Positions 25,423-37,012 of a stretch of 64,000 nt of DNA are shown here, piece after piece (within the stretch, counting starts at the first letter, position 1; the number at the start of each line of letters is the position of its first letter). The DNA is taken from NCBI RefSeq assembly GCF_037975245.1, contig NC_092566.1:6202001-6266000 (forward strand), read 5' to 3'. The translations under genes and the position numbers were made by a program. This stretch comes from Apostichopus japonicus. Taxonomy: Eukaryota > Echinodermata > Holothuroidea > Aspidochirotida > Stichopodidae. The notes beneath the pieces are model-generated. The model searched no databases, had not been told where the DNA came from, and saw only the letters and a program-made list of their open reading frames with translations.

Positions 25423-26359
25423 ACAGGTGTAGCACTTTTTGCACTGAATATTCAGAAATTCCAGCTAATGTTTACAATTGCTAATGCCTCGCAAAAGCCA
25501 TTAAGAAACTTCCCGTTGAGATAACAGTATGATTTGCAGGTAAGAAAGTGTGCTTGACGGGCGATTTAAAAGCCTGTTCTTCGAACGATGCTAAATATAG
25601 CTTCCCTCACGCATGAATAATAAGATCAATATTTGGACCTGTATTAACATCCGTTTTTATCACGATTTCCTAGATGTTTACATAAGTGGGACACACATAG
25701 AAGTATGACGCGAGCCAAATTAACATATAAGTTTGCAAGTAAGACACCTGTTTTGAGGCACATTGATTGTCATATTTAGTTTACAGTATGCGAGCTACTT
25801 GGTAAGACCTATGAAGTACTGGAAACGGGCGTATCGCATAATTATACACTCCAACATTTCGACGGAACATAGAGGTGAATTTCTACGTGTTGGACGTGTT
25901 GGAGGAAGTGTATAATTTGATAATACGTACATGAAATCAAGAATATGCGATTTCATACGAAACTTTGACAGCGATGACATATATTTGCGTATGCTATTCA
26001 TTCATTCATTCCTTCATGGATGTATGTATGAAGGAACGAATGAACAGCAGACGTAGCTATATAATATATAAGTCATCGCTACAAATCATTATCCCACTTA
26101 AATACCTATATGTAGATTCCTGAAGAGGAAGAACTTCTTTAGTAACATAAGCAAAAGAAGTTAAGGTTTATAAGTTGGCTGTAAGTTCAAACTATTCCTC
26201 CGAAATTAAGAGCGGCGGAGAGGAAACCACATCAGATTAAGGTAAAAGGATAGCTGTCGATATAATATTTATAAACATTGCCACCAAGTATAGGGTATGA
26301 CGAAGGACGAGAGAGGTGATCAAACAAATCGTGAAGTGTCATTTTTATAAAGATATTTT

Positions 26360-26360
<1 letters not shown>
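25423..26360. other. Non-coding stretch, nothing recognised
   Basis: No gene or element is supported. ATTCATTCATTCCTTCAT near 25999-26018 is a small degenerate simple repeat. Confidence 0.5.

Positions 26361-26442
<82 letters not shown>
26361..26442. repeat. (TA)n microsatellite, left of SINE fragment
   Basis: About 40 TA units ending directly at the 3' end of the SINE fragment at 26443. Confidence 0.9.
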
Positions 26443-26447
<5 letters not shown>

Positions 26448-26526
26448 ATCGTAATGAGTTGGAAAATCAAGAACAGTGAAAAAACTTTCAGCCTCCACGG
26501 GGATTCGAACCACGGGCCTCCCGTGG

Positions 26527-26527
<1 letters not shown>
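26443..26527 (-). mobile_element. 5'-truncated fragment of the 53-kb SINE family
   Basis: On the minus strand this reads CGGGAGGCCCGTGGTTCGAA, then the 3' end ending TCATTACGATTTTCAT. It matches the last 90 or so bases of the elements at 53.3-54.7 kb with about one substitution. The truncation point is within the tRNA-like anticodon arm, one base from that of the 53185 fragment. (TA)n arrays abut both ends. Confidence 0.85.

Positions 26528-26577
<50 letters not shown>
26528..26577. repeat. (TA)n microsatellite, right of SINE fragment
   Basis: About 24 TA units directly against the 5' truncation point of the SINE fragment. Confidence 0.9.
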
Positions 26578-26580
<3 letters not shown>

Positions 26581-27289
26581 AAGATTTTTTTATGTATTTA
26601 GAGAGATATTGTCACTGTTAAGCCGACAGTTTACAGGGTAGAACCGGCCATACAAGTCCATTAAATATATTTCAAGCTCAGGTTTTTTCGATCATGTTTT
26701 GTGTACATCCATATGAAGAAATATTATATTGAAGTAGTTTATAACCAAAGAATATGCAACAAATTCATCGTTACTTGAAAATGAACCGACGATACCTATA
26801 CTGCTATAGAACGAGTACCAATTACACGATGTCCACTTTCGATGAGTTCGAGTATCAACCCATGTGTATACAAATACGAATACAGACAAATGTACTCTCA
26901 AGTATACAGACTCGAATACTACGTATCTCTTAACACAATATATTCATCACGGCTTCAACAAAACTGCATGTTTGAACAACTTGTAATCACCTTAATCACT
27001 AGATTAATCAAACCGAGCTTCCAAACCTTGTCGAGGCTACCGCTTTAGACCCTGTTGAGGTAATCAATCATGGGCTTGGTAATGACTGGACGATTGCGAT
27101 AGTCTTATTAACTGTTGTATTTTTGTCTATGTGATAAAATGGCTCACTCTCTAAATCCTTTGTTGATTCGTTGGGCTTAATAGCTTCAGCAAAAACTTGA
27201 AGAGGAAGCAATCACTACCGTGCAGTATGGGTAAAATTAAAATCAAATAACTAATTGAGCCATTACTCAACATAATAGTTTCTTGTTTT
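26578..27289. other. Non-coding stretch, nothing recognised
   Basis: Opposed frames of about 69 codons overlap near 26842-26901 without motifs; no repeat was found. Confidence 0.5.
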
Positions 27290-27650
27290 ATAGAACGTGG
27301 ATTCAATAAAAGTACCGTATATACCCAGCGGGAATAAGTTGGATTTATTGTAATTGATTTTAAGACCTGAAGCTATTTTAAAAGTGTAAAGAATATTGAT
27401 TATTTCCATAAAACCGCTTAGAGAGCTATTAAAAAGATGGTAGTATTATCTACAAACCTTTAATTTCTTTCTTAAGCATGTAGAAATGCCCCCAATACTG
27501 TTATTAACAAATAATTCGTCTTGCTAGAATATTGATACAAACCATAAAGGGGTAAGGGCGTACAGGGTATGGGGCATCCTTGCATAATCCGTCTCAATAT
27601 TAAAAGACTCACAAAATCAATGTAGATTGCTCACACACTGGCGGAGCTAC
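27290..27650 (-). pseudogene. L1-like LINE reverse transcriptase remnant
   Basis: The minus-strand conceptual translation, with stops and shifts, runs in RT order. ESFNIETDYARMP corresponds to the region before the RQGCPLSP motif. KKLKVCR, then a stop and YYHLF, sits where YADDTT is expected, so the catalytic box is destroyed. GFMEIINILYTFKIASGLKI and NYNKSNLFPLG match the conserved FxxxSGLKIN-x-x-KS-x-xFPxG block just after YADD in L1/Tx1-type LINEs. It has at least two in-frame stops, no start and no endonuclease part nearby, so it is an old 5'- and 3'-truncated insertion. It is unrelated to the CR1/L2-like LINE at 38918-42660. Confidence 0.7.
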
Positions 27651-28244
27651 TACCATATGGAGAGTTTTGCCCAAAAGATTAAAGTATTTATATCTATATA
27701 TTAGAAAGAACGAGAGAGGATAAGTGAAAACTGTTGGCAAATAGTGCAAATTCTCTTGTCATTAACATGCCATGTTGACGATGAAGTAAGAATACCTTCA
27801 GGTTGTATAAGCAAAGAAAAGGAAATAATTGCCTTGTTGGAATTCATGAAAAGTATGATTGTATTGACAAATCTGAATTTGTTAATGCTTCTTCACCCCA
27901 CTTTAAACCAGCTGTCTTCCAGGTCCCTGATCAAATCAAAAGTTGTCGAGACATCAATATAAGAATTCAGCGTAGGCTGCTTGCAAACATTCCCCACGAA
28001 ACGGGGAATGCGTGCTGAGTGGAATTCAATCGATGTAACCTATGCAAAAGTTTTACGTAGTTAGCATGCCCGAATAGACTCAATTGATGTCCACATCGAA
28101 TATTGAAGTTCAATATTCCTGTACAGCCCGATGGACGCGATTATCGTCTTTGTCATCGGCAGTTTGCTCGAGAGCTCTCTGTCCTCCCAGTAAATGTATT
28201 TAAGTACTTCATCGTGCATTTCAAATGATCTCGGAGAGCTGAAA
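27651..28244. other. Non-coding stretch with a small hairpin
   Basis: 27989-28010 contains CATTCCCC / GGGGAATG arms, nested between GAATTCAGC (27964) and GCTGAGTGGAATTC (28014-28027). No gene is supported; overlapping plus frames of 71-72 codons show no motif. Confidence 0.45.
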
Positions 28245-28765
28245 ACTGACACCATTTGCATAAATCTCAGAAAACTATCCTCCACCGAGAAAGTTGTGAA
28301 ACGAAAGAACATAGCAACAAAGGTCAAGCAAGCTAGATGAAATTGTGAGCATACTCCGAAGGAAAGTGAATGACTTGAAGTTTGCACTCAGACATTTCTG
28401 TTTCAATACTGACACCGTTTGCATAAATCTCAGAAAACTATCCACTACCGAGAACACTGTGAAACGGAATGAACAAAGAAGCAAAGGTCAAGCAAGTTAG
28501 ATGAAAGTGTGAGGATACTACTGAATGACTTGAAGTTTGCACTCAGACATTTCTGTTTCGATACTGACACCGTTTGCATAAATCTCAGAAAACTATCTTC
28601 TACCGAGAAAGCTGTTGAAACGAAATGAACATAGCAGCAAAGGTCAAGCAAGTTAGATGAAATTGTGAGCCTGGATACTCCGCAGGAAACAGACAGACTT
28701 AAAGTTTGCACTCAGGCATTTCTGTTTCGATACCGACACCGTTTGCATAAATCTCAAAAAACTAA
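28245..28765. repeat. Satellite of ~155-169-bp units, four copies
   Basis: Units begin with ACTGACACCGTTTGCATAAA at 28245, 28408, 28563 and 28732 (spacings 163, 155, 169). Each continues with CTCAGAAAACTATC, GGTCAAGCAAG and CACTCAGACATTTCTGTTTC. Unit length differences come from small deletions, for example the loss of GAGCATACTCCGAAGGAAAG-type sequence in the second unit. The fourth is truncated. Minus-strand frames (MQTVSVSKQKCLSANFKSF) repeat with the units and shift between them, so they are not a conserved protein. Confidence 0.85.
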
Positions 28766-30500
28766 GTTTATTGCACTTCGAGTTTAGATAACGTACTTCA
28801 CAGTTATATAAAAGAAATCTCCAAATTGCAATGAAAGGATCACGGGTTTTGTGTCCTAAAAATATTTATTTACTACGTACGCAAGATTCTGTCCGAGATC
28901 TTGCCATGCACCATCCCCTTGATGCAGTGAATCTGCTTCATTAAGGAGTTTGTTCACATTGACCCTGTGTTTTATGGCATAACCTGTACCATTGTCTATA
29001 ATACTGATTGTGTTGATCGTTACAGTAGCTCAAAACGCATGGGGTTTTACGTTTGCACAATAAAGATCGTGCAAACACTAGTTAGTAACTCTGCAGTTAA
29101 TTATTTTCTAACATATTACGAGGGCATGCTCCGCCAACGAAAGGACTTTAATAACATAAAATGTTAATGATTTCCGAAGTTTAAACATATTTAAGCCAAT
29201 AAACTCTTTTATTTGGGAGCGTTTTCCAAACACTTTAGGGACGTTCACATTTATACAGTAAGAGGTTAAATGTTACTTAATTGATACTTCAATCTCCGTC
29301 TCGTTCATATCCAACTGTTTAATGAGGTTTTTCTGCTTTTACTAGTCCACAGATGAATTTTTTTTTACCTCCAAGCCGAAATGAAACCGATGCGCCAAAA
29401 TGCACAGCCATTGCAAACCGAGGTGCCGAACATATCGCATTTTCAAGCTTCCATCGCCGTCGATTGGATGATTTAACCGGTAGCAATTTATACCCAGTCG
29501 GCACCTGTGTTGCACAGAACATGAATGTTGCAACGTTGAAACATGCTTCCACGCTTGCAGCGATCCGTATAAAAGGGGGAAAGAAAAAAATATATAGCGA
29601 CGAGACGACAATTTGAAAGTAAACAACTGATTGAATTAAGTAAACATACTCTTAAACTTATTACTGTAGCTAAGAAAAGGGAAGGAAAATCAATGATATA
29701 TCGCAAGTTAAACGTAAAAGTAAAGTCGAGTTGATGGTTTTGTTTGGGGAGAAAAAACGAGATGTTATTCAGGAGATGTTTATATCCTCCTCTTACTGCA
29801 GAAGATGATGAGAAACAAAAAAAGGGTGACGTGTACAATGTCGAATGCTTCTCATGTATACTGTAGAGTGTTGAATTAATGCATAAACTAGCAATCCTCA
29901 CACAGCATACGGGGAAACATTAATAGCAAAATATTCAGACTTAAGGGAACCCTTAACATAGGGCATGGTGTCGAATTGCGGAATCGATCAGGTCGGATTC
30001 AAATGTCGCCTGCTGTTGGCACGAAAGTTGTCGTTAATCGTTAGTATTTGGCAGAAACACACAGAATATATTGCGCCTTCAGGAAAAATCAACAACAATT
30101 TCCTTTGAAGCTTGATTTATAGTAATAGAAACCTTTGAACTCTATCAAAGGTTGGATTTTGCCAAGCGACCCACATATTGAGAAGACAATTTCATGGTTA
30201 CACCCGATTCAAAGCTGGATTATGTGTTATGGTTTGTTTCTGTTAGATTATGGCCAAAAAATATAGGTAACATAAAAAAATATAGGTTCTTGGACAGAAC
30301 CCTATACATGATACACCTTGTGTCCTCAAACTGATATGTTTTTTGTTATTATTTATACGCGTTGGTGTTTATTTCTTCGATAATTCTTTGAGTCCATCTG
30401 ATTGTGACATTAAGTGTTAGTTCATAGGAGCAGGGATAGAAACGAATCAAACACACCTGACCTGCTGTCCTCTGCACACTCACTGAAACGAGAGTTTAGT
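28766..30500. other. Non-coding stretch, overlapping frames but no gene
   Basis: At 29319-29901 three frames of 77-137 codons overlap on both strands. None has a recognisable domain, and the longest (minus, 29488-29901) is rich in Phe/Leu/Ser from T-rich sequence. I regard them as chance. Confidence 0.45.
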
Positions 30501-30815
30501 ACCAGTGCTGTGGCCGAGTGGATAAAGGCGGTAACATTCGAAGCAATGAGGCTAAGCAATCGGGAGGTTCCAGGCTCGATACCCGGTGGGGTCATAGTAA
30601 GGTGGGTTTTTCATCCAAGAGCAATCTACGGTTTTCCCATCTGAAATGACTTTCTAAATTGAAAAGATTCAAAATTTGAGTTTAAATGTTGAATTGGAAG
30701 CCACCCGACGTGTAAGTTGTAATACATAAGCCCTTGCGGGTTTCTCTCACATTTGTGGTCGCTTAAGCGTCGTTAAAATAACTGAATATTAGTATTATTA
30801 TTGTTAATTAAGACT
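30501..30815 (+). mobile_element. tRNA-Leu/Ser-like SINE, longer copy
   Basis: The A box TGGCCGAGTGGATAAAGG (near 30511) and B box GGCTCGATACC (near 30572, one substitution) match the copy at 17165, as does AGTAAGGTGGGTTT. This copy keeps a body that ends GCTTAAGCGTCGTTAAAATA near 30764-30783 and a short ATT-rich tail. That layout (tRNA head, body, LINE-like 3' end, simple tail) is typical of tRNA-derived SINEs. The 76-codon plus frame over the head (VAEWIKAVTFEAMRLSNREV) is a SINE translation. Confidence 0.8.
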
Positions 30816-33040
30816 TGAAGTTCATCGAAGTTAATCCACGATTATCATACGGATAGGATTACAAAAGAATCAGTGGACTTCTACGTAGTCCTCGGAATGA
30901 CGATTCAGCAAACTTAATATGGTTGTATTAAAATCCATATAACAACAAATTAATCTTTATACTGACTTCTCTAAATGATGCGCAAGCACCACACACGTAC
31001 ATTTCATTTATTAAAGAAACGACGAACTCAGGACAAAGAGCCAGTCTCGTGTTAATAACTGCCCCCGAAAACTCAATATAGCTCAACCACCCACTACTCC
31101 TAAAACGACTGTTGCTTATGGTTTGCATTTTACCAAATGTTTAAGCCTGCAACTTGTTTGATCTTCTGACATAACGTAACTGTCTACCGAATACACAAAC
31201 GGTTGTCAAGGAAGTAAGAATAAAATAATGCCATATATGTTAGTCGCTGGTATCATGGAATATACAAAGTTTAAATGACAATTATACAATAACCATTATT
31301 CAACTAATATCTATCTGAAAATCCAACATTTGGGTAGCGTATGGAAGAGCATAAAAGAGAAACAATAACCGAGGAAGACTCCTCCTCAGGATTTTTTTTT
31401 TTCATCCTGTACTGCTGCAGCCGACATGTGACGTTTTACCCTGGGGAATCTGCGTTCTTCCTTTCCGACTAGAAAGGATTAAAATTGTACCAACACTTGC
31501 GTCACTTAAAGGTTGTCAACCGGTGTTAATATCCCCTGGGAGAAGAGCGCTATGGAAGATAGAGATGGTCTCTTCATCCACAATGTAATCACAACTGACA
31601 ATACCTAAGTCTGTGCTTTCTTTAGGCATACGATTGACGCAATGTCATGGGTTGCTAAATCCAGACTTGTCTTCTTTGTGTCATTTAACTAATTCTTTTA
31701 GACACTTAAATTGATCTAACAACTACTTTGGAGCAGTTAATGTTAAAACGAGAAAATAAGAAAGATCCCGATGTAATAAGCTGTTGGAAAAAACCTAAGA
31801 GCGAGGATTAATAAAGTATATCTTATTTCTCAAGAGAGTTGATTCCAAAGTTGGGAATGATGGCAATGCCTTTCGAGTTCTAGGAGTGTCTTGATGTAAT
31901 CGTCAGACAACTTTCGTCGTTGTTTCTGACGGTGCGTGGACTTGCAATTTAGTATCAGTCTGCACAGATTCAGTCGAACAAAACATCATGTGTCTTGAGA
32001 TATTCGTATTCCAACAGATAACTCTTGATTAAGGGAGCCCCTGCATGTTCCAAAAAGCCTCAACAGCGAGAGATGCTGAAAGAGGTTCTATAAATAACAT
32101 AAGCGCACGTCGAATTTTACATAAATTTACTTGACATTTTCAGGGTCCGCATAAGTGAGTTTTAAAGTATCAAATTGAAGAGGTGTTTGTAAAGGAAAAT
32201 GATACGACGAACTGTTTCAGAGGCATGGAAAATTGCTGAATCCTATCATCAATTCCATGTGAGATTTTGTTCGAAAATTAGCTGACAAAGGTGCTCAGGC
32301 GAAAATGAAGAAATATATTCCACATGAAAGTATGTGAAAACAAAAACTCCAAACAGACAGTATAAATGTATATCGTAAGTTTATACTGTCTGATTTCAAT
32401 CAACCAGTAGAGTCAGTTAGATGACATTGATGGTATTAAGCCATTAATTGCGTTCTTCTCATGATTCCAAGGCCCATGAGAAATGTCATATTGCCTCATC
32501 GATTGTCGATTGTTACCGTCCGGGAATCAAACAGTCGTTTGGGGTTGTATTTTTCATAATGTCCCGGTCCATATGACCTGAATACCAACATTGCAGCTAT
32601 GAATATAGTTGTAAGTTTTGAGAAAATCTCCGTTTAGTGGTGAATTTCTAACAGTCTGCACTAATTGTAGCCTACTTGATCAGTGAAGATAAAGTGCGTA
32701 GTGGAAAACCTCGCCCGATAAATGACTTCAAATCTGACAGTTGCCGCGGCTAATAGTCATAGAGAAATATGAGGGATAATTGCAGTTATAAAATTACAAT
32801 ATAGAATTTATATACATGAACATAGAAACTGTGTTTGAATAACATAATGACTGTTATATTATGAAGTATGCAGAGATATATTAATACAGACTTTATCAAG
32901 GGAAATTATGACGACGGAAGAAGATTTATATTGGTGATTGGGAATTCTGTTTACCGATGTAAACGTTGTAGTACTGAAGGGTAAGAACAATTGCGATGAT
33001 GATATCACAGATAACATAACCATTATGATCTCTCTCATGG
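30816..33040. other. Non-coding stretch with one clear hairpin
   Basis: No gene is supported. 32354-32366 and 32380-32392 are perfect 13-bp inverted arms (CAGACAGTATAAA) around a 13-nt loop. Short frames near 30928-31128 and 32938-33129 have no motif. Confidence 0.5.
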
Positions 33041-33740
33041 AGACTTTTTTTATTGGTATGAGATGTATAAATCGTTTACAACTTATGTTACTTCATAAGT
33101 TAACCTGCAATGATCATCTTATTTCATAAGCGAGAATCTTTACGTTTTCCATGGTTACGTTTGTACTGTTTTTGTAACAATTTGTTGTTCTGTAACTGTT
33201 CTGTAAATGACACAAAGAAGACAATTTTTTGTAACAGTTATTTGTATTGATATAAGATGTACAAAATCGTTTACAACTTATGTTACTTTATAAGCAAACA
33301 TGCAGCGATTCTCTTATTTCATAAGCGAGAATCTTTACGTTTTCCATGGTTACGTTTGTACTGTTTTTGTAACAATTTGTTGTTCTGTAACTGTTCTGTA
33401 AATGACACAAAGAAGACAATTTTTTGTAACAGTTATTTGTATTGATATAAGATGTACAAAATCGTTTACAACTTATGTTACTTTATAAGCAAACATGCAG
33501 CGATTCTCTTATTTCATAAGCGAGAATCTTTACGTTTTCCATGGTTACGTTTGTACTGTTTTTGTAACAATTTGTTGTTCTGTAACTGTTCTGTAAATGA
33601 CACAAAGAAGACAATTTTTTGTAACAGTTATTTGTATTGATATAAGATGTACAAAATCGTTTACAACTTATGTTACTTTATAAGCAAACATGCAGCGATC
33701 CTCTTATTTCATAAGTGAAGAATCTTTTCGTTTTCCATGG
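33041..33740. repeat. 195-bp tandem repeat, three identical units plus partials
   Basis: ATTTCATAAGCGAGAATC recurs at 33121, 33316 and 33511 and (changed to AAGTGAAG) at 33706: exactly 195 bp each time. The three units appear identical by eye. The left partial (33041-33120) and right partial (33706-33740) are clearly diverged, so the inner units were homogenised or amplified recently, or duplicated in assembly. Each unit carries the same 62-codon frame (MYKIVYNLCYFISKHAAILL...). 195 is divisible by three, but stops separate the copies and I see no sign of selection for protein. Confidence 0.92.
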
Positions 33741-33763
33741 GAAGGATGCAAGAAAATGGGAAA

Positions 33764-33800
33764 GGAGATGGAGAAGGAGATGGAGAAGGAGATGGGGGAG
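33764..33800. repeat. 12-bp purine-rich repeat
   Basis: GAGATGGAGAAG repeated about three times, then GAGATGGGGGAG, immediately right of the 195-bp array. Confidence 0.8.
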
Positions 33801-36054
33801 ATTATAGAGGAATAATGGAGTTATGTCTTTCCGAATTTAACGGTTACTACTATGATCAGTCTTGAGTTAAAAATCGGATTACATGAGTTGCATTTGTCAC
33901 AACACCTTGTTTGAGCAAAAGCAAATAACATTATCTCTATTTATTTAATTTTCCGATTGGTGACATGTTACATCAGTACATACAATTTGTATTTCTGCAA
34001 CAAGATACTTTGCTATTTCCAGACAAGAAAATCTCAATACAATGAAGGTCATTTATTTTGAAACTTAACGAAACTAATTAGTAATATAAACCTTTGTCTG
34101 TGAACTGGAACAATGGTATTATTGACCGTAATTCAATCCGATTAACTTTTTATTCAGAACAAATAAAAACAATGAAAACAATGCAGTTTAATTTAGAAAC
34201 AGCCTGATATACGGTAATCTAATGCTTTCTATAAAAACTTTTCATTAATGTTTTACTTTATTGCATGTTACCTCAAATAGCAACGGACATGCCTAAAATA
34301 GAGTGATTCAATCTCCAGTTAATTGGCTACTTAATTCCGTTTTAAAATAAAAAACAAATGGTTCATCTTGAAAATCTTTTTCTGTCTTATTTTAGAATTT
34401 TATTGTTACCAATTTGGCACCATTCTCTTAACCCTGTTTTTATTTAAGATGAAAACCAAATTTGGAATAAAAAAAACCCAAATCTAAACTGGGTTAATAA
34501 TCCTTTTTTTTTTCCACCAATGACCGACAACGCTTTTTCAAGAATTTATGTATATTTATCCTATGAATATTCATAATGTTGTCATTAAGTAGCCTCTGTG
34601 ACATCCTTTCTGGATCATCTGACTGTCTTGAATTACAACAGACGCAAGCAGGTAATTAGAACCAAACAGATTCTAGGTACTAATTTACTGTTTCATAAAG
34701 CGCCATCTTTCGCGTGATTTTAATCTCGTGACGTCAATGGTTGAACTATTTCTCCTTTGTATAGAGGTAGCTTACCATCATGTCTTTATCAGGATAAACA
34801 TCTCCTGAAGAAGCTAGATGAAATTGATACTGATGTGTTCAAAAAGAAGAAGGCGGAACTGGTACTATTACGAAACGTTTACTCTCTGTAACTCGGTAGA
34901 AATGGGAAATAATAATGGTACGAAGAGTAGTAGCGTACGTAGGGATATGCTTGTTTACTAGTCTATCAGGTCAAAAATGAAATCTACAATTTCATTTCCC
35001 AACCCATGTAATACATACGGCATCCATTACCACTACAAAAACAAAAACAAAAAATGAAAGTTAAGAACGATGGGGGAGGCAATGGGAACCATCTTGTGGT
35101 CATAATATTTATTGATAACTGTGTGCCATTAATATTGACCTTTACCTATATTGAATGTATGATGGTACACAGTACGGCATGAGAGTAAGGATTTCAAGTG
35201 ATATGAGGAATATGCACTGTAGTACCATCTATATATTCAAATCGTTAAATGTGCAAAATATTTGTAGTTTGTTGTAATTATACCTTTTAGAGCCACGTTT
35301 TCTCCAAACAAAGGGTCATGTTGTTAACAGTTATTTGCATTGAATAAATTCAGTACTTATTGACTCTCTTGAACGTTACAGAAACTGAAGAGGAACGTAA
35401 TTGTTAAATAATATTAGAGATGTTTTTCTTTTAAGGAGATCTCTAAAAGAATGACGTCGTCCACATCATCGAACTTAGTCAAAGTAACTGATATCAAAAC
35501 AGACAATGACCTCATAACAATTTTGATATACTTTCTCACGCTGACTACACATGTACATTGTAAAATTATCCTGTTCGACGTCTGGGAATAGTTCGGCGGT
35601 GGGAACATTCAAGGTATCATACTTTTGTTTTATCAATTCATAGAATAATTCTAAAACAATTGGAGTAAATACTGATGATCTTTAATGACGATCGCTACAT
35701 TAGCGTAAATAAAAAAGGAAAAGCATATCACCCAATTATTACATTCACCCTTATGAGATTGAGGGCTCAACAAAATGTTGCTCCATTTGAGAACATAAAA
35801 TGATTCAACGGACTGCCATTTTGTCCTGTTTGTGATGCAATATACGGTGCCACGGGTAGTTCTAAACTGTCTCTCGGACATCACAAATTACAATTAAAGT
35901 TAAACCTATATTACCTCAGTAAGGCAGTTAGTCTACGAGTCTGTGCTGCCAGTAACATTAACAGTAATATCAGTGGCCATGCAATAAGAGCAGGGTTGGT
36001 CAACGGACCTTAGTCAGTATAGTCCCATGTCCATGAATGTGCATTGATTTTTAT
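33801..36054. other. Non-coding stretch; one possible terminal exon
   Basis: No gene is established. At 34793-34891 (plus) a 32-codon frame follows a good acceptor (TGTCTTTATCAG) and reads DKHLLKKLDEIDTDVFKKKK, then AELVLLRNVYSL and a stop. It is too short to judge without transcripts. Confidence 0.4.
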
Positions 36055-36060
36055 GGGTGA

Positions 36061-36114
36061 GTCAGTGACCGAATGTGCATCGATGATGTCAGTGACCGAA
36101 TGTGCATCGATGAT
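36061..36114. repeat. 27-bp exact tandem duplication in a decayed minisatellite
   Basis: GTCAGTGACCGAATGTGCAT plus CGATGAT occurs twice back to back. Related GAGTCAATGAATGTG-like motifs extend over 36055-36160 and return at 36835-37012. Confidence 0.8.
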
Positions 36115-36179
36115 TGGATGAGTCGACACTGTGCTTGGTTGAGTCAATGGATGTAGCATACGTCCATTAAAAGCCCCAT

Positions 36180-36584
36180 TGACATACACACTAAATCTAC
36201 AGAGAAGTTCTCACTAGCTATACCCATCACTGGATAGCTGACAAGTTGGCACCATCAATTTCCCATGATCTCATGGCCGTGAAGATTTGTGCTATCAGAG
36301 CCTGAGGTTTTCGTCACTTGTAAACAAACTTCTTCACTCAGTAGTACACAATTTTCGTACGTTGCTCCTGGGAGGAATTAAGGGGTCTAAAATTACATCA
36401 GTTGACCCAATTTTTGCACCACATGTACTTCCATTCATGCTCTTTAACATGCAAGCCACAATCAACCAGATCCTGACTGATAACTTATCAAAAAAGCAAT
36501 TCTCCTACTGCATTCTGGCACTTTTCCTGTAGGAGAACATCCGGGCGGATTGATATCGACTCTAATAGGAGATGCATGTATTGT
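36180..36584. other. Non-coding segment of unclear origin
   Basis: It sits between two blocks of the same decayed minisatellite and next to a SINE, so it may be part of an insertion. No recognised domain in its 81-codon plus frame. Confidence 0.35.
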
Positions 36585-36802
36585 AGATCCTCAAGCAGGA
36601 ATTCGCTTCATTGGCCTCATTGGCTTATCAAAGCCGCAAGCTGACCGAAGTCAGTCTCTTATATTCATATTTAACGTCCATGATTATGAATTGTCAATTG
36701 TCAACAACTCTGAACTGGACGACATACATTAATCTTGAAGTGACTCGAACTGGGGACCTCATGATTGAAAGGCACCGGCGTAAACCACTGAGCTAACACT
36801 AC
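36585..36802 (-). mobile_element. tRNA-derived SINE, copy 1 of 3
   Basis: On the minus strand the head reads AGTGTTAGCTCAGTGGTTTA (A box) and CCCAGTTCGAGTCAC (B box). A body with GACGTTAAATATGAATAT and GACTTCGGTCAGCTTGCGGC follows, then a 3' end TCCTGCTTGAGGATCTA. The copies at 41887 and 59280 share all blocks. This is the most diverged copy and has a short duplicated CCAATGAGG near 36610. Confidence 0.82.
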
Positions 36803-36834
36803 TACGTCACCTTATGATTTGTTTGAATGGACGC

Positions 36835-37012
36835 TCGAGCGTTGTGTTCATGAATGCGAGTCAGTATCCGGAGTATATATGTTTATGAATGTGAATGGGC
36901 GACCGGTGTGATATATTAGACATGTGTCAGGGTGCGAGGTGAACTTATGAATGTAAATTGATGCTCGGGGTGAGTCAATGAATGTATGTCAGGTTGGGTT
37001 AGCGAGTAATTC
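36835..37012. repeat. Decayed minisatellite, right block
   Basis: Degenerate units of about 40 bp containing ATGAATGTGAATGGGCGACC, GTGAGTCAATGAATGTATGT and similar. Same flavour as 36055-36160. Confidence 0.5.

Noticed and set aside
29488-29901. 137-codon minus frame as a gene
   Set aside because: Composition follows T-rich sequence, overlapping frames exist on both strands and no domain is seen.
33257-33640. Duplicated 62-codon frames as a small gene family
   Set aside because: They repeat exactly with the 195-bp satellite and show no synonymous-only variation or start context.
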